From an uncultured cyanobacterium (GTDB lineage Bacteria > Cyanobacteriota > Cyanobacteriia > PCC-6307 > Cyanobiaceae), in assembly GCA_903934745.1 (NCBI GenBank), contig CAIZOZ010000036.1:1-6934 (forward strand): a DNA stretch of 6,934 nt. Reading direction: 5' to 3'. This document shows positions 1 to 5,299 of this stretch, piece by piece (the stretch's first letter is position 1; each line of letters begins with the position of its first letter). Below the pieces are notes generated by a model. It was not told the DNA's origin and searched no databases. It saw nothing but the letters and a program-made list of their open reading frames with translations. A program made the position numbers and the translations under genes.

Positions 1-11
1 AGACAGCCTCA

Positions 12-53
12 AGTCTGAACCGGGACGACGCAGACTGAACCGGTTCACCGGTG
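12..53. promoter_or_regulatory. Direct repeat pair and overlapping palindromes upstream of the AbrB-like gene
   Basis: Two 12-bp copies, AGTCTGAACCGG at 12-23 and AGACTGAACCGG at 32-43, match at 11 of 12 positions and are exactly 20 bp apart, about two helical turns. The second copy runs into the perfect palindrome GAACCGGTTC (37-46), which is followed by a second palindrome CACCGGTG (46-53). All of this lies within the 55 bases before the ATG at 67. Same-face spacing and dyad symmetry fit a repressor or activator binding site. That role is inference, because the upstream gene is outside the window and no clear -35/-10 pair can be assigned. Confidence 0.35.
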
Positions 54-66
54 CCCTTACCGAAGA

Positions 67-588
67 ATGTCATCTCCCTGGAATCTGCTGCTCTACGGCC
101 TCGCCGGCCTGAGCGGTGGCCTGGCGGCCATGCGCACAGGCATCCCGGCCGCGCCCCTGGCGGGCTCCCTGCTGGCGGCAGGTCTGGTGAGCATGAGCGG
201 TCGGCTGGAGGTGGCCCAGTGGCCGAGCGGCACCCGCACCGCACTGGAGATCGCGATCGGCAGTGTGATCGGCACGGCCCTGACGGCCACCGCCCTCAGC
301 GAGCTGCGCCAACTCTGGCGTCCCGCCCTGTTGATCACCGTGAGCCTCGTGGCCACCGGCCTGGTGGTCGGTCTGTGGTCCAGCCGGCTCCTGCACATCG
401 ACCCGGTTGTGGCCCTGCTCGGTGCCGCCCCTGGGGGGATCAGCGGCATGAGCCTGGTGGGAGCCGAATTCGGGGTGGGAGCCGCGGTGGCCGCCCTCCA
501 TGCCGTGCGCCTGATCACGGTGCTGGTGGTGCTGCCCCTGGTGGTGAAGCTGGTGATCCCGCTCACGGGCAGTCCCCCGAGCCACTGA
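67..588 (+). CDS. AbrB-type inner membrane protein, single-unit (half-length) form
   Basis: The 173-residue protein is almost entirely hydrophobic, with roughly five predicted membrane segments (about residues 6-22, 25-42, 59-78, 86-104 and 113-166 as one or two spans). The family marker is the APGGISGM motif at 121-128, followed by a small-residue helix and an HAVRLITVLVVLPLV-like segment (145-159). This is the pattern of the AbrB membrane family (Pfam AbrB, often mislabelled ammonia monooxygenase or transcriptional regulator). Full-length family members carry two such units in about 350 residues, and this protein has one, so it probably dimerises. The substrate is unknown. The ATG at 67 places the first helix at the N terminus; a GTG in another frame at 51 is a shadow. 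No strong Shine-Dalgarno sequence is present. The gene is first of three + strand genes, but 96 bp separate it from the next, so co-transcription is uncertain. Confidence 0.85.
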   Translation: MSSPWNLLLYGLAGLSGGLAAMRTGIPAAPLAGSLLAAGLVSMSGRLEVAQWPSGTRTALEIAIGSVIGTALTATALSELRQLWRPALLITVSLVATGLVVGLWSSRLLHIDPVVALLGAAPGGISGMSLVGAEFGVGAAVAALHAVRLITVLVVLPLVVKLVIPLTGSPPSH

Positions 589-624
589 GTGCGCCACCAC
601 CTGGACCAGATTTTGCCTGGACAG

Positions 625-640
625 ATCGGCGCAAGCCGAT
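625..640 (+). other. Short perfect hairpin with GCAA tetraloop between two genes
   Basis: ATCGGC (625-630) pairs perfectly with GCCGAT (635-640) around the loop GCAA, a stable GNRA tetraloop. It lies in the 96-bp gap between the AbrB-like gene and the next gene, about 40 bases after the stop codon. No run of T follows, so it is not a classical intrinsic terminator. It could be an mRNA 3' end stabiliser or an attenuating structure, or it could be chance. The rest of the gap shows a weak TTGCCT at 613-618 with no convincing -10 partner. Confidence 0.3.
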
Positions 641-684
641 AGGTTGGGCGCCGCTTCCAGGGATTGCTCCCTTCATCGAGATCC

Positions 685-1140
685 ATGGCCGCTCGCCTGC
701 ATTGGTTGTCCCGTCGCTTCAGCGCCAGGGCGGCGATCACGCCGCTGATCGCGGCTCTGCTGGGCCTCGGCGCTGCCCTCAGCCCGGCCGAGGCGGTCAC
801 CGCCAGCGAAACCCCCGGCGCCAAGGGCGCCCAGGTGTATTGCTTCATGAGAGCCAACGGCAACAATCATGAAGTCAGCTGGACGGCGGCCTACGCCCTG
901 ATCAAGCGCCAGTCGGCCAGCATGTTCCGCACCTCGCCCGAACATGCGGCGGTGATGATCACCGAAGCGGTGGTTCAGAACCCGACCACCTTCCCCGAGT
1001 GCGGTCGCTATCTGGGCGATCTGTACAGCCGCCGTGTCACGAGCTCAACCGGCGCCACCGAGGCTTCAACCCCTGCGGCCAGCGGCAGTGGTAATGCTGG
1101 CACTGGTGGCCAGACACGTAGTGATCGCTTCGGTAACTGA
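685..1140 (+). CDS. Secreted conserved cyanobacterial protein (DUF6554-like)
   Basis: The 151-residue protein has a basic N-terminal segment (residues 1-16), a hydrophobic core (17-32) and an Ala-X-Ala-like site after SPAEA (about residue 37). This is a Sec signal peptide, so the protein should be periplasmic or thylakoid-lumenal. The conserved-looking core is 49-115, with VYCFMRANGNNHEVSW and later TSPEHAAVMITEAV and CGRYLGDLY. Two cysteines remain after cleavage (53 and 106) and could form a disulphide. The C terminus (119-146) is a Ser/Thr/Gly/Ala-rich tail. I recall this core in many Synechococcus and Prochlorococcus hypothetical proteins, probably the family called DUF6554; that name is from memory. 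Function is unknown. The ATG at 685 is preferred over an in-frame TTG at 664 because it directly precedes the signal peptide. The 3' end overlaps the next gene's likely start. Confidence 0.8.
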   Translation: MAARLHWLSRRFSARAAITPLIAALLGLGAALSPAEAVTASETPGAKGAQVYCFMRANGNNHEVSWTAAYALIKRQSASMFRTSPEHAAVMITEAVVQNPTTFPECGRYLGDLYSRRVTSSTGATEASTPAASGSGNAGTGGQTRSDRFGN

Positions 1141-1525
1141 TTCACGCTCGATAAGAGCCCGCCGCGGGCTCTGGCCTGCCAGCGGCATCGCCAGCGCGGC
1201 CGGCCTGCTGCTGGCTGTGCTGGTGGGCTGTGCCGAGGAGCCCCTGCCCCAGCGGCGACTCACCGTTGACGACTGCCTGCGGCACGTGGACGTTGATCAG
1301 ATCAAGGAGGCAATCCAGCGCTGCGATGAGGTGGTGAAGAGCTTCCCCAGAGAACCCCAGCCCCTCAACGAACGCTTCCTGCTGCACTCCCTGGCTGGCG
1401 ATAATGCCGCCGCCTGCCGCGACATCGCCAAGGCCACGGAGTTGGCCCGCAAGGTGCCTCAGAACAAGCTGGATCGCCAGCTGCGCAACGACCTGAACCT
1501 ACGGGCCGCCAGTTGCCGCGACTGA
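1121..1525 (+). CDS. Predicted lipoprotein with TPR-like helical domain
   Basis: From the GTG at 1121 the product has 134 residues. A basic segment and a hydrophobic stretch end in the lipobox LVGC with the lipidated cysteine at residue 37, so the protein should be anchored to a membrane after processing by Lgt and LspA. The mature part is about 98 residues, helical and charged. Its DDCLRHVDVDQIKEAIQRCDEVVKSFP pattern (50-76) resembles one TPR-type helix pair, and a second helical block spans 84-132. Four further cysteines (52, 68, 99, 132) allow two disulphides. The frame stays open upstream to a GTG at 1034 and an ATG at 1094, but those starts add residues lying deep in the previous gene, so 1121 is the most economical choice; the start is uncertain. 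The overlap of about 20 bp with the preceding gene suggests translational coupling. I recall similar short proteins in marine Synechococcus; role unknown. Confidence 0.72.
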   Translation: MIASVTDSRSIRARRGLWPASGIASAAGLLLAVLVGCAEEPLPQRRLTVDDCLRHVDVDQIKEAIQRCDEVVKSFPREPQPLNERFLLHSLAGDNAAACRDIAKATELARKVPQNKLDRQLRNDLNLRAASCRD

Positions 1526-1550
1526 GGCGCCAGCAGCCAGCGCCCGCCCG

Positions 1551-3185
1551 TCACCAACGGTCCAGCAACTGGCGCACCAGCGCCGGCAGGGCCTGGCGTT
1601 GGCCGCGCTGCTGGCGGCTCTGCAGCACCAGGGAGATCCGTTCGGCCTTGCTGGCGATCAGGCCATCGACCAGCTGATCGGCCACCCCCAGTTGCAACCA
1701 ATGGCTGGTGAGAGGTCCGCGCATGCCGATGCGATGGCAACGATCCTCCGCCTGCTCCGCATCGCCCGGGGTCCAGGGGCGCTCGATCAACACCACATGA
1801 CCGGCCCGATGCAGGGTGAATCCGAGCCCGCCGGTGCCGAAGGTGGCGATCAACAGGGAATGACGGCCAGCCTGAAAGCGATCGACCAGGGCCTGGCGCT
1901 GACGGGGCGGAACCGCACCGGTGAGCAACACCGCCGCCTGATCGCCGCCGCAGACCTGATGCAGAGCCTTGGCGCTGGCCACAAAGGCAGTGAACACCAC
2001 CACCGACTCGCCGGCCGCGAGCAACTGGCGGACCAGCTCAGCCGCGGCCGGCAGCTTGTAATGCGAACCGATCTGGCGCAGGGCGGTGAACACCGCCAGC
2101 GCCTCCGCATCCCGCTGCACCAGGCCCAGGGCGGCCCGCCGCCGGTAGTCGGCGACCCGCGTCTCGAGACGATGCTCAAATCCCCGGGCGGCAGCAGCCT
2201 CCAGAGCCACGGCCCGCTCCAGGCGCCGCTTGGGGGGCAGATCGAGGCACTGCTGCTTGCGCCGATGCAGCAGCAGGGGCCGCACCAACCGCTGCAGATC
2301 CTCCAGTTGGCTGGCCCCCTGCGCCTGCCAGAGGCGACGCCCTCCCTGCTCGCGCCAATGGCCCTGGCAGTAGCGCTCCTCAAATGCCCGTTGATCGCTC
2401 CCCAGGGGATGGCCAATCGCCGCCAGCAGGGGAAACAGCTGGGCGGGGCGGCCATTCTTCATCGGTGTGCCGCTCAGCAGCCAGATGGCTCGCAAGCGGG
2501 GATGACGAGCCAGCCGCAGAAAGGCCTGGGTGCGGGCGGATCGGAACGTCTGGGCGAAGTGGGCCTCATCGACGAGCAGCACGCAGCCCGCTTCCGGCAA
2601 CTCGGCTGGCAGCCGCGCCCAGCTGTGCAACTCCAGCACCAACCCGAGGCTCGCGGCCTCCTGACGCCAGTGATGATGCAAGCCCGCCGGCGCCAGAACC
2701 ACCACGTGGCAATCGGCCAGGCGCACCATCGCCCTGGCCGCCGCCAGCGCGGAGAGGGTCTTGCCCAGGCCCATCGCATCCGCCAGCAGGGCACCGCGCC
2801 GGGCCAGCAACCAGCGGGCCGCCAGCCGCTGATGGGCAAACAACAGGCGAGCATCAACCAGGGGCTGATCGAGGGCGGCGGCGGCCACCAGCTGGCGATG
2901 GGGCGGCAGAGGTGGCAGGGGCTGGCGCAACCAGATCAGCCACTGGGCCAGTTCGGCGCTGATCGGGAAGCGACCGGCCAGGGCCTGCTCGAGCAGGGCC
3001 GCGGCCTCGAGTGGAAACTCCCAGCACTGGCGACGGGCCAGCCAACGCCCGCCGGGGCGAATCCTGCGCATCTGGGCCTGGGTGACCTGATCGAAGGGAC
3101 AGGCCACCTCAATCAGACCGGTGGGCCCAAGCCGCATCTGCACCGGAGGTTCGGCCAAAGCGCCAAAGTGCAATCCACGACACAT
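1551..3185 (-). CDS. SNF2-family DNA helicase/translocase, SMARCAL1-like
   Basis: The 544-residue protein carries the complete SNF2 motor. Motif I is ADAMGLGKT (135-143), motif Ia VVVLAPAG (161-168), motif II DEAH (206-209) and motif III SGTPMKN (238-244). The second RecA lobe has VVVFTAF (395-401), ATFGTGGLGFTL (447-458) and QAEDRCHRIG (478-487). The usual Gln after the last motif is Met488. The N-terminal part, about 20-70, has the pattern of a HARP-like module (RWLARRQCWEFPL, 47-59), as in SMARCAL1-type annealing helicases; this match is by eye. Predicted role: ATP-driven remodelling or annealing of branched DNA during repair or fork restart. The start ATG at 3185 is chosen because the frame upstream, open to 3716, is only the antisense of the HNH gene. 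A Met at residue 17 (codon starting 3137) is an alternative. No clear Shine-Dalgarno sequence is seen. The gene is convergent with the lipoprotein gene (25-bp gap) and divergent from the HNH gene. Confidence 0.92.
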   Translation of the reverse strand: MCRGLHFGALAEPPVQMRLGPTGLIEVACPFDQVTQAQMRRIRPGGRWLARRQCWEFPLEAAALLEQALAGRFPISAELAQWLIWLRQPLPPLPPHRQLVAAAALDQPLVDARLLFAHQRLAARWLLARRGALLADAMGLGKTLSALAAARAMVRLADCHVVVLAPAGLHHHWRQEAASLGLVLELHSWARLPAELPEAGCVLLVDEAHFAQTFRSARTQAFLRLARHPRLRAIWLLSGTPMKNGRPAQLFPLLAAIGHPLGSDQRAFEERYCQGHWREQGGRRLWQAQGASQLEDLQRLVRPLLLHRRKQQCLDLPPKRRLERAVALEAAAARGFEHRLETRVADYRRRAALGLVQRDAEALAVFTALRQIGSHYKLPAAAELVRQLLAAGESVVVFTAFVASAKALHQVCGGDQAAVLLTGAVPPRQRQALVDRFQAGRHSLLIATFGTGGLGFTLHRAGHVVLIERPWTPGDAEQAEDRCHRIGMRGPLTSHWLQLGVADQLVDGLIASKAERISLVLQSRQQRGQRQALPALVRQLLDRW

Positions 3186-3218
3186 TGACAGCCATCGTGC
3201 CGGCGGCAAACTTCCGCC
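3185..3218 (+). promoter_or_regulatory. Divergent promoter region with TTGACA box and GGCGG/CCGCC inverted repeat
   Basis: Only 48 bp (3186-3233) separate the SNF2 and HNH start codons. A consensus -35 box, TTGACA, lies at 3185-3190 on the + strand and reads toward the HNH gene. The -10 position, 16-17 bp further on, shows only a poor match (CAAACT or AAACTT). The perfect inverted repeat GGCGG-N7-CCGCC (3202-3218) sits where a -10 element and start site would be, so it could be an operator controlling one or both genes. Box and repeat are seen directly; promoter activity is inferred. Confidence 0.3.
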
Positions 3219-3233
3219 AACCGCGGCGCTTCG

Positions 3234-3767
3234 ATGCAGGCCAGGGATGGAGTGTTCCTTGAGGATCTCTGCCCCAAGTCGCGCGTGCGGCGATGGCGGC
3301 AGTCGCTCCACCTGGTGACTGGTCATTGCTGCCTGTACTGCGGCGAGCGCTCCGAATCCATCGATCACGTGCAGCCCCTGAGCCGTGGCGGCGAGAGCCT
3401 GACCGAGAACTGTGTTCCGGCCTGCCTGGGCTGCAATGGCCGCAAGGGGGACAGCGACGCCTTCAGCTGGTATCGGCGCCAGAGCTTCTACGACCCGCGG
3501 CGAGCCATGGCCCTGCGGGCCTGGACCGATGGCGACATGCGCCTGGCGACGCGCCTGCTGCAGTGGGCCAAACCTGAGATCAAGACCGCCACAGCCAGCG
3601 CCGCGGCGCTGGCCTCGCAACCGCAGGCAATCAAGCCGCAGCCAATCACGCCGCAGGCAACCAGGCCGCAGGTAACCAAGCCCCAGGCAGCCCAGGCGCA
3701 GACAACCCCGACTCACCAGACCCGACAGGCGGCCACGCCGTTATGGCGATGGCAGATGGCCTCCTGA
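3234..3767 (+). CDS. HNH endonuclease with low-complexity C-terminal tail
   Basis: The 177-residue protein has a compact HNH (beta-beta-alpha metal) nuclease domain at about 28-75. The zinc-type cysteine pairs are C33-x2-C36 and C64-x2-C67. IDHVQPLSRGG gives the catalytic His45, ENC gives Asn59, and the third position is Asn68 in CNGRKGD, a common HNN variant. A conserved-looking helical segment follows (78-112, SWYRRQSFYDPRRAMA then TRLLQW), typical of cyanobacterial HNH proteins as I remember them. Residues 115-177 are low complexity (Ala, Thr, Gln, Pro) with a pentapeptide repeat, and look lineage-specific. The ATG at 3234 leads straight into a plausible N terminus (VFLEDLCPK, 7-15). Predicted role: metal-dependent DNA nicking or cleavage, perhaps with the divergent SNF2 helicase. 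An orphan homing-type or restriction role is possible, but no modification gene is present. The last 55 bp overlap a convergent gene. Confidence 0.9.
   Translation: MQARDGVFLEDLCPKSRVRRWRQSLHLVTGHCCLYCGERSESIDHVQPLSRGGESLTENCVPACLGCNGRKGDSDAFSWYRRQSFYDPRRAMALRAWTDGDMRLATRLLQWAKPEIKTATASAAALASQPQAIKPQPITPQATRPQVTKPQAAQAQTTPTHQTRQAATPLWRWQMAS
3624..3707 (+). repeat. 15-bp tandem repeat encoding QxxxP units in the HNH protein tail
   Basis: Five 15-bp units plus a partial sixth start at 3624, 3639, 3654, 3669, 3684 and 3699. Each begins with CAG, and the first four end in CCG or CCC. They encode QAIKP, QPITP, QATRP, QVTKP, QAAQA and QTT (HNH residues 131-158). The units have diverged by point changes, mostly in the middle three codons, so this is an older expansion rather than a perfect microsatellite. 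The product segment should be an extended, basic, disordered linker. Confidence 0.8.
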
Positions 3768-4000
3768 AAACGGGGCTGCTCCGGCGCCACCAGCAGCGCC
3801 AGCAGTAGCAGCACGGCCGCCAGAGCCCAGGGCGCCTTGGCATGGGCCTCAGCGACCGACCTGGCGGCCGGTCGCAAAGAGCGGCGGTGGTGGGATGGGG
3901 CCTGGACCGCTCCACCGGCCACGGTCGTGACGGGCAAGGCAGCTGCAGCACCGGGAAAGACGCCGACGGGATCGGCGTCAGAAAAGATGGAGGCAGTCAC
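3713..4000 (-). CDS. Small predicted single-span membrane protein, unknown function
   Basis: The frame gives 95 residues from a GTG at 4000. Residues 1-50 are Ala/Gly/Pro-rich with no clear fold. A strong hydrophobic helix follows (WALAAVLLLLALLVA, about 58-72) and then a short C-terminal segment, PRFQEAICHRHNGVAACRVW, with two cysteines. That ending (IC-x-RH then CRVW at the stop) resembles small cyanobacterial membrane proteins I remember, which is the main reason to accept the gene. The start is uncertain: internal TTG and GTG codons would give shorter forms that keep the membrane helix. The 3' end overlaps the HNH gene by 55 bp in convergent orientation, and the 5' end lies 35 bp from the divergent SDR gene. 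Function unknown. A non-coding alternative cannot be excluded. Confidence 0.5.
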   Translation of the reverse strand: MTASIFSDADPVGVFPGAAAALPVTTVAGGAVQAPSHHRRSLRPAARSVAEAHAKAPWALAAVLLLLALLVAPEQPRFQEAICHRHNGVAACRVW

Positions 4001-4035
4001 GGGCTGAAGGCGAACGCGATGATACAGGTGTACTC

Positions 4036-5025
4036 ATGACAGATCAGTCTGTCAACTTCCGAAACCAGGCGGCCGTTAGCAGCGCCGCCGCTGGCCTGGC
4101 CGCTGACCGCTTCGGACGCGTGCTGGTGCTGGGTGGTGGCTACACCGGCCATCGTTTTGCCACTGCACTGGCACGGCTTGGCATCGCCACCACCGTCAGC
4201 CACCGCCAGGCCCGCGAGCCGGCGCAGCCGGCCACAGCCCCTGGGCCGAGCCAGCTGCACTTCGACCCGGCCCAGGGGATCAGGCCGAGCCTGGAGGATC
4301 TGGAGGGGATCACCCACGTGCTGGTGACCATCCCCCCCGATGCCGCCGGCCGCGACCCGGTGCTCGATCAGCTCGGCGACCTGCTGGCGGAGTTACCGCT
4401 GCAATGGCTGGGCTATCTCTCCACCACCGGCGTCTACGGCGACACCGGCGGCGCCTGGGTGGATGAAACCAGTGCCACCGTGCCGGGCCTGGAGCGCAGC
4501 CGCTCCCGACTGGCCTGCGAGCAGGCCTGGCGACAGCGCAACCTCCCCCTGCAGCTGTTCCGGCTGCCGGCGATCTACGGCCCTGGGCGAACCCCCTTCC
4601 AGGACCTGCGTCAAGGAACGGCCCGCCTGATCCACAAGCCCGGCCAGGTGTTCTGCCGCATCCATGTGGACGACCTGGTCGGGGCGCTGCTGCACAACCT
4701 GGCGCTGCCGGCCGCCTCGAGGCCCGACACCTTGATCCTGGCCGATGCCTACCCCTGCTCCTCCAGTGAAACCCTCGGCTACGCCGCCCAGCTGCTGGAC
4801 TGCAAACTGCCCGTGCTGCAGCCCTACCACCAGATCGCGGCGACGATGAGTCCGATGGCACGCAGCTTCTGGAGCGAGAACCGCCGCGTCAGCAGCACCC
4901 TGCTGCGCCAGGGACTGGGCTACAGCCTGCGTTACCCGAGCTTCCGCGAAGGGTACCGGGCGATTCTGAGCGCTCTCGATCAGCCCGCCACAGACCCAGC
5001 GGCCTTGGAGCCGCCTATGCGTTGA
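4036..5025 (+). CDS. Atypical SDR-family NAD(P)-binding protein (epimerase/YeeZ-like)
   Basis: The 329-residue protein has an extended-SDR Rossmann domain. The dinucleotide loop is VLGGGYTG (31-38). A VTIPP strand end follows, then STTGVYGDTGG (129-139), matching the Ser/Thr-containing strand and loop of epimerases, and later FRLPAIYGPGR and an RIHVDDLVGALL helix. The canonical YxxxK catalytic pair is not evident. After VDETS the helix reads RSRSRLACEQAW, with Arg/Ser where Tyr and Lys would be expected. This resembles the atypical SDR group that includes E. coli YeeZ, whose members are annotated as NAD-dependent epimerases without a proven reaction. Soluble cytoplasmic protein; substrate unknown. 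The ATG at 4036 gives a 27-residue low-complexity leader; a GTG at residue 29 is an alternative. The start codon lies inside a perfect inverted repeat. Length is normal for the family. Confidence 0.87.
   Translation: MTDQSVNFRNQAAVSSAAAGLAADRFGRVLVLGGGYTGHRFATALARLGIATTVSHRQAREPAQPATAPGPSQLHFDPAQGIRPSLEDLEGITHVLVTIPPDAAGRDPVLDQLGDLLAELPLQWLGYLSTTGVYGDTGGAWVDETSATVPGLERSRSRLACEQAWRQRNLPLQLFRLPAIYGPGRTPFQDLRQGTARLIHKPGQVFCRIHVDDLVGALLHNLALPAASRPDTLILADAYPCSSSETLGYAAQLLDCKLPVLQPYHQIAATMSPMARSFWSENRRVSSTLLRQGLGYSLRYPSFREGYRAILSALDQPATDPAALEPPMR
4037..4054. promoter_or_regulatory. Perfect inverted repeat overlapping the SDR start codon
   Basis: TGACAGA (4037-4043) and TCTGTCA (4048-4054) are perfect inverted arms separated by TCAG. 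The left arm begins at the second base of the SDR ATG. In mRNA this would form a 7-bp stem with a 4-base loop burying the U and G of the start codon. In DNA it would be a symmetric protein-binding site next to the 35-bp divergent gap toward the small membrane protein gene. On the - strand, TATCAT (4024 down to 4019) is a fair -10 candidate for that divergent gene, which would put the repeat over its -35 region. The repeat is seen directly; its role is inferred. Confidence 0.45.
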
Positions 5026-5053
5026 ACCGAACGCGCCTTGAACCGAGCGCGTG
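5022..5053 (+). repeat. 16-bp tandem duplication at the SDR stop codon, with terminator-like stem
   Basis: TTGAACCGAACGCGCC (5022-5037) is followed at once by TTGAACCGAGCGCGTG (5038-5053), matching at 13 of 16 positions. The TGA stop of the SDR gene is inside the first copy. The two copies together create a perfect 6-bp stem, ACGCGC (5031-5036) with GCGCGT (5047-5052), around a 10-base loop. It sits immediately after the stop codon but has no following T-run, so it would be at best a weak terminator or a 3' end structure. Confidence 0.4.
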
Positions 5054-5299
5054 AAACCACCGCTTGCAAGCCCGTGGGCCGCAATCAAGACGTTGATGAT
5101 GCAGCTGGTTGGCTGGCCAATCCCACGCAGGCAGGGCTCAGGCGGCTCGGCGTGCCACCAGCTCCTAGCCACAGTCCTTGGCAAGAGTCCCTGACCTGGC
5201 GGCGCTGGGGGCGTCCTCAAGGTTTGTGCTGGCGCTACATCGGCAGGCCCTCACTGGCCTGGCCCTGGCTGGACTGACCCTGACAGAGCAACCCAGGCC
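5054..5299. other. Non-coding gap between two convergent genes
   Basis: About 246 bp lie between the SDR 3' structure and the end of the small - strand gene. No convincing gene is seen. An open frame continues in the SDR frame after its stop, but its composition (many Trp, Pro and Arg, no domain) looks like chance in GC-rich DNA. Near the right end GGCCTGG (5256-5262) and CCAGGCC (5293-5299) form a perfect 7-bp inverted repeat with a 30-base loop, ending right at the small gene's stop; it could be a weak bidirectional terminator. An 11-bp direct repeat CCTCACTGGCC occurs at 5249-5259 and 5298-5308. Confidence 0.4.

Noticed and set aside
1526..1550. Possible terminator between the lipoprotein and SNF2 genes
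   Set aside because: Only a 5-bp GGCGC/GCGCC stem (1526-1530, 1540-1544) is present, with no T-run on either strand.
1599..3188. 529-codon open frame on the + strand across the helicase gene
   Set aside because: It is the antisense of a SNF2 gene with every motif intact. Its product is Gln/Gly/Arg-rich with no recognisable domain, as expected for a shadow frame in GC-rich DNA.
3186..3716. 177-codon N-terminal extension of the SNF2 protein
   Set aside because: It is the antisense of the HNH gene; the repeated Leu/Arg/Cys pattern is just the complement of the HNH tail repeat. The ATG at 3185 gives a normal N terminus.
3234..3767. HNH gene as part of a restriction system or homing element
   Set aside because: There is no methyltransferase, specificity subunit, intron or intein boundary in the window, and its neighbours look like core genes.
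4393..5220. 275-codon - strand open frame opposite the SDR gene
   Set aside because: The SDR frame carries clear Rossmann motifs; the opposite frame is Gly/Gln/Arg-rich with no domain.
5038..5277. 79-codon frame following the SDR stop codon in the same frame
   Set aside because: It begins at a TTG, has unusual Trp/Pro/Arg composition and no motif. I considered a read-through extension, but the SDR protein already has normal family length.
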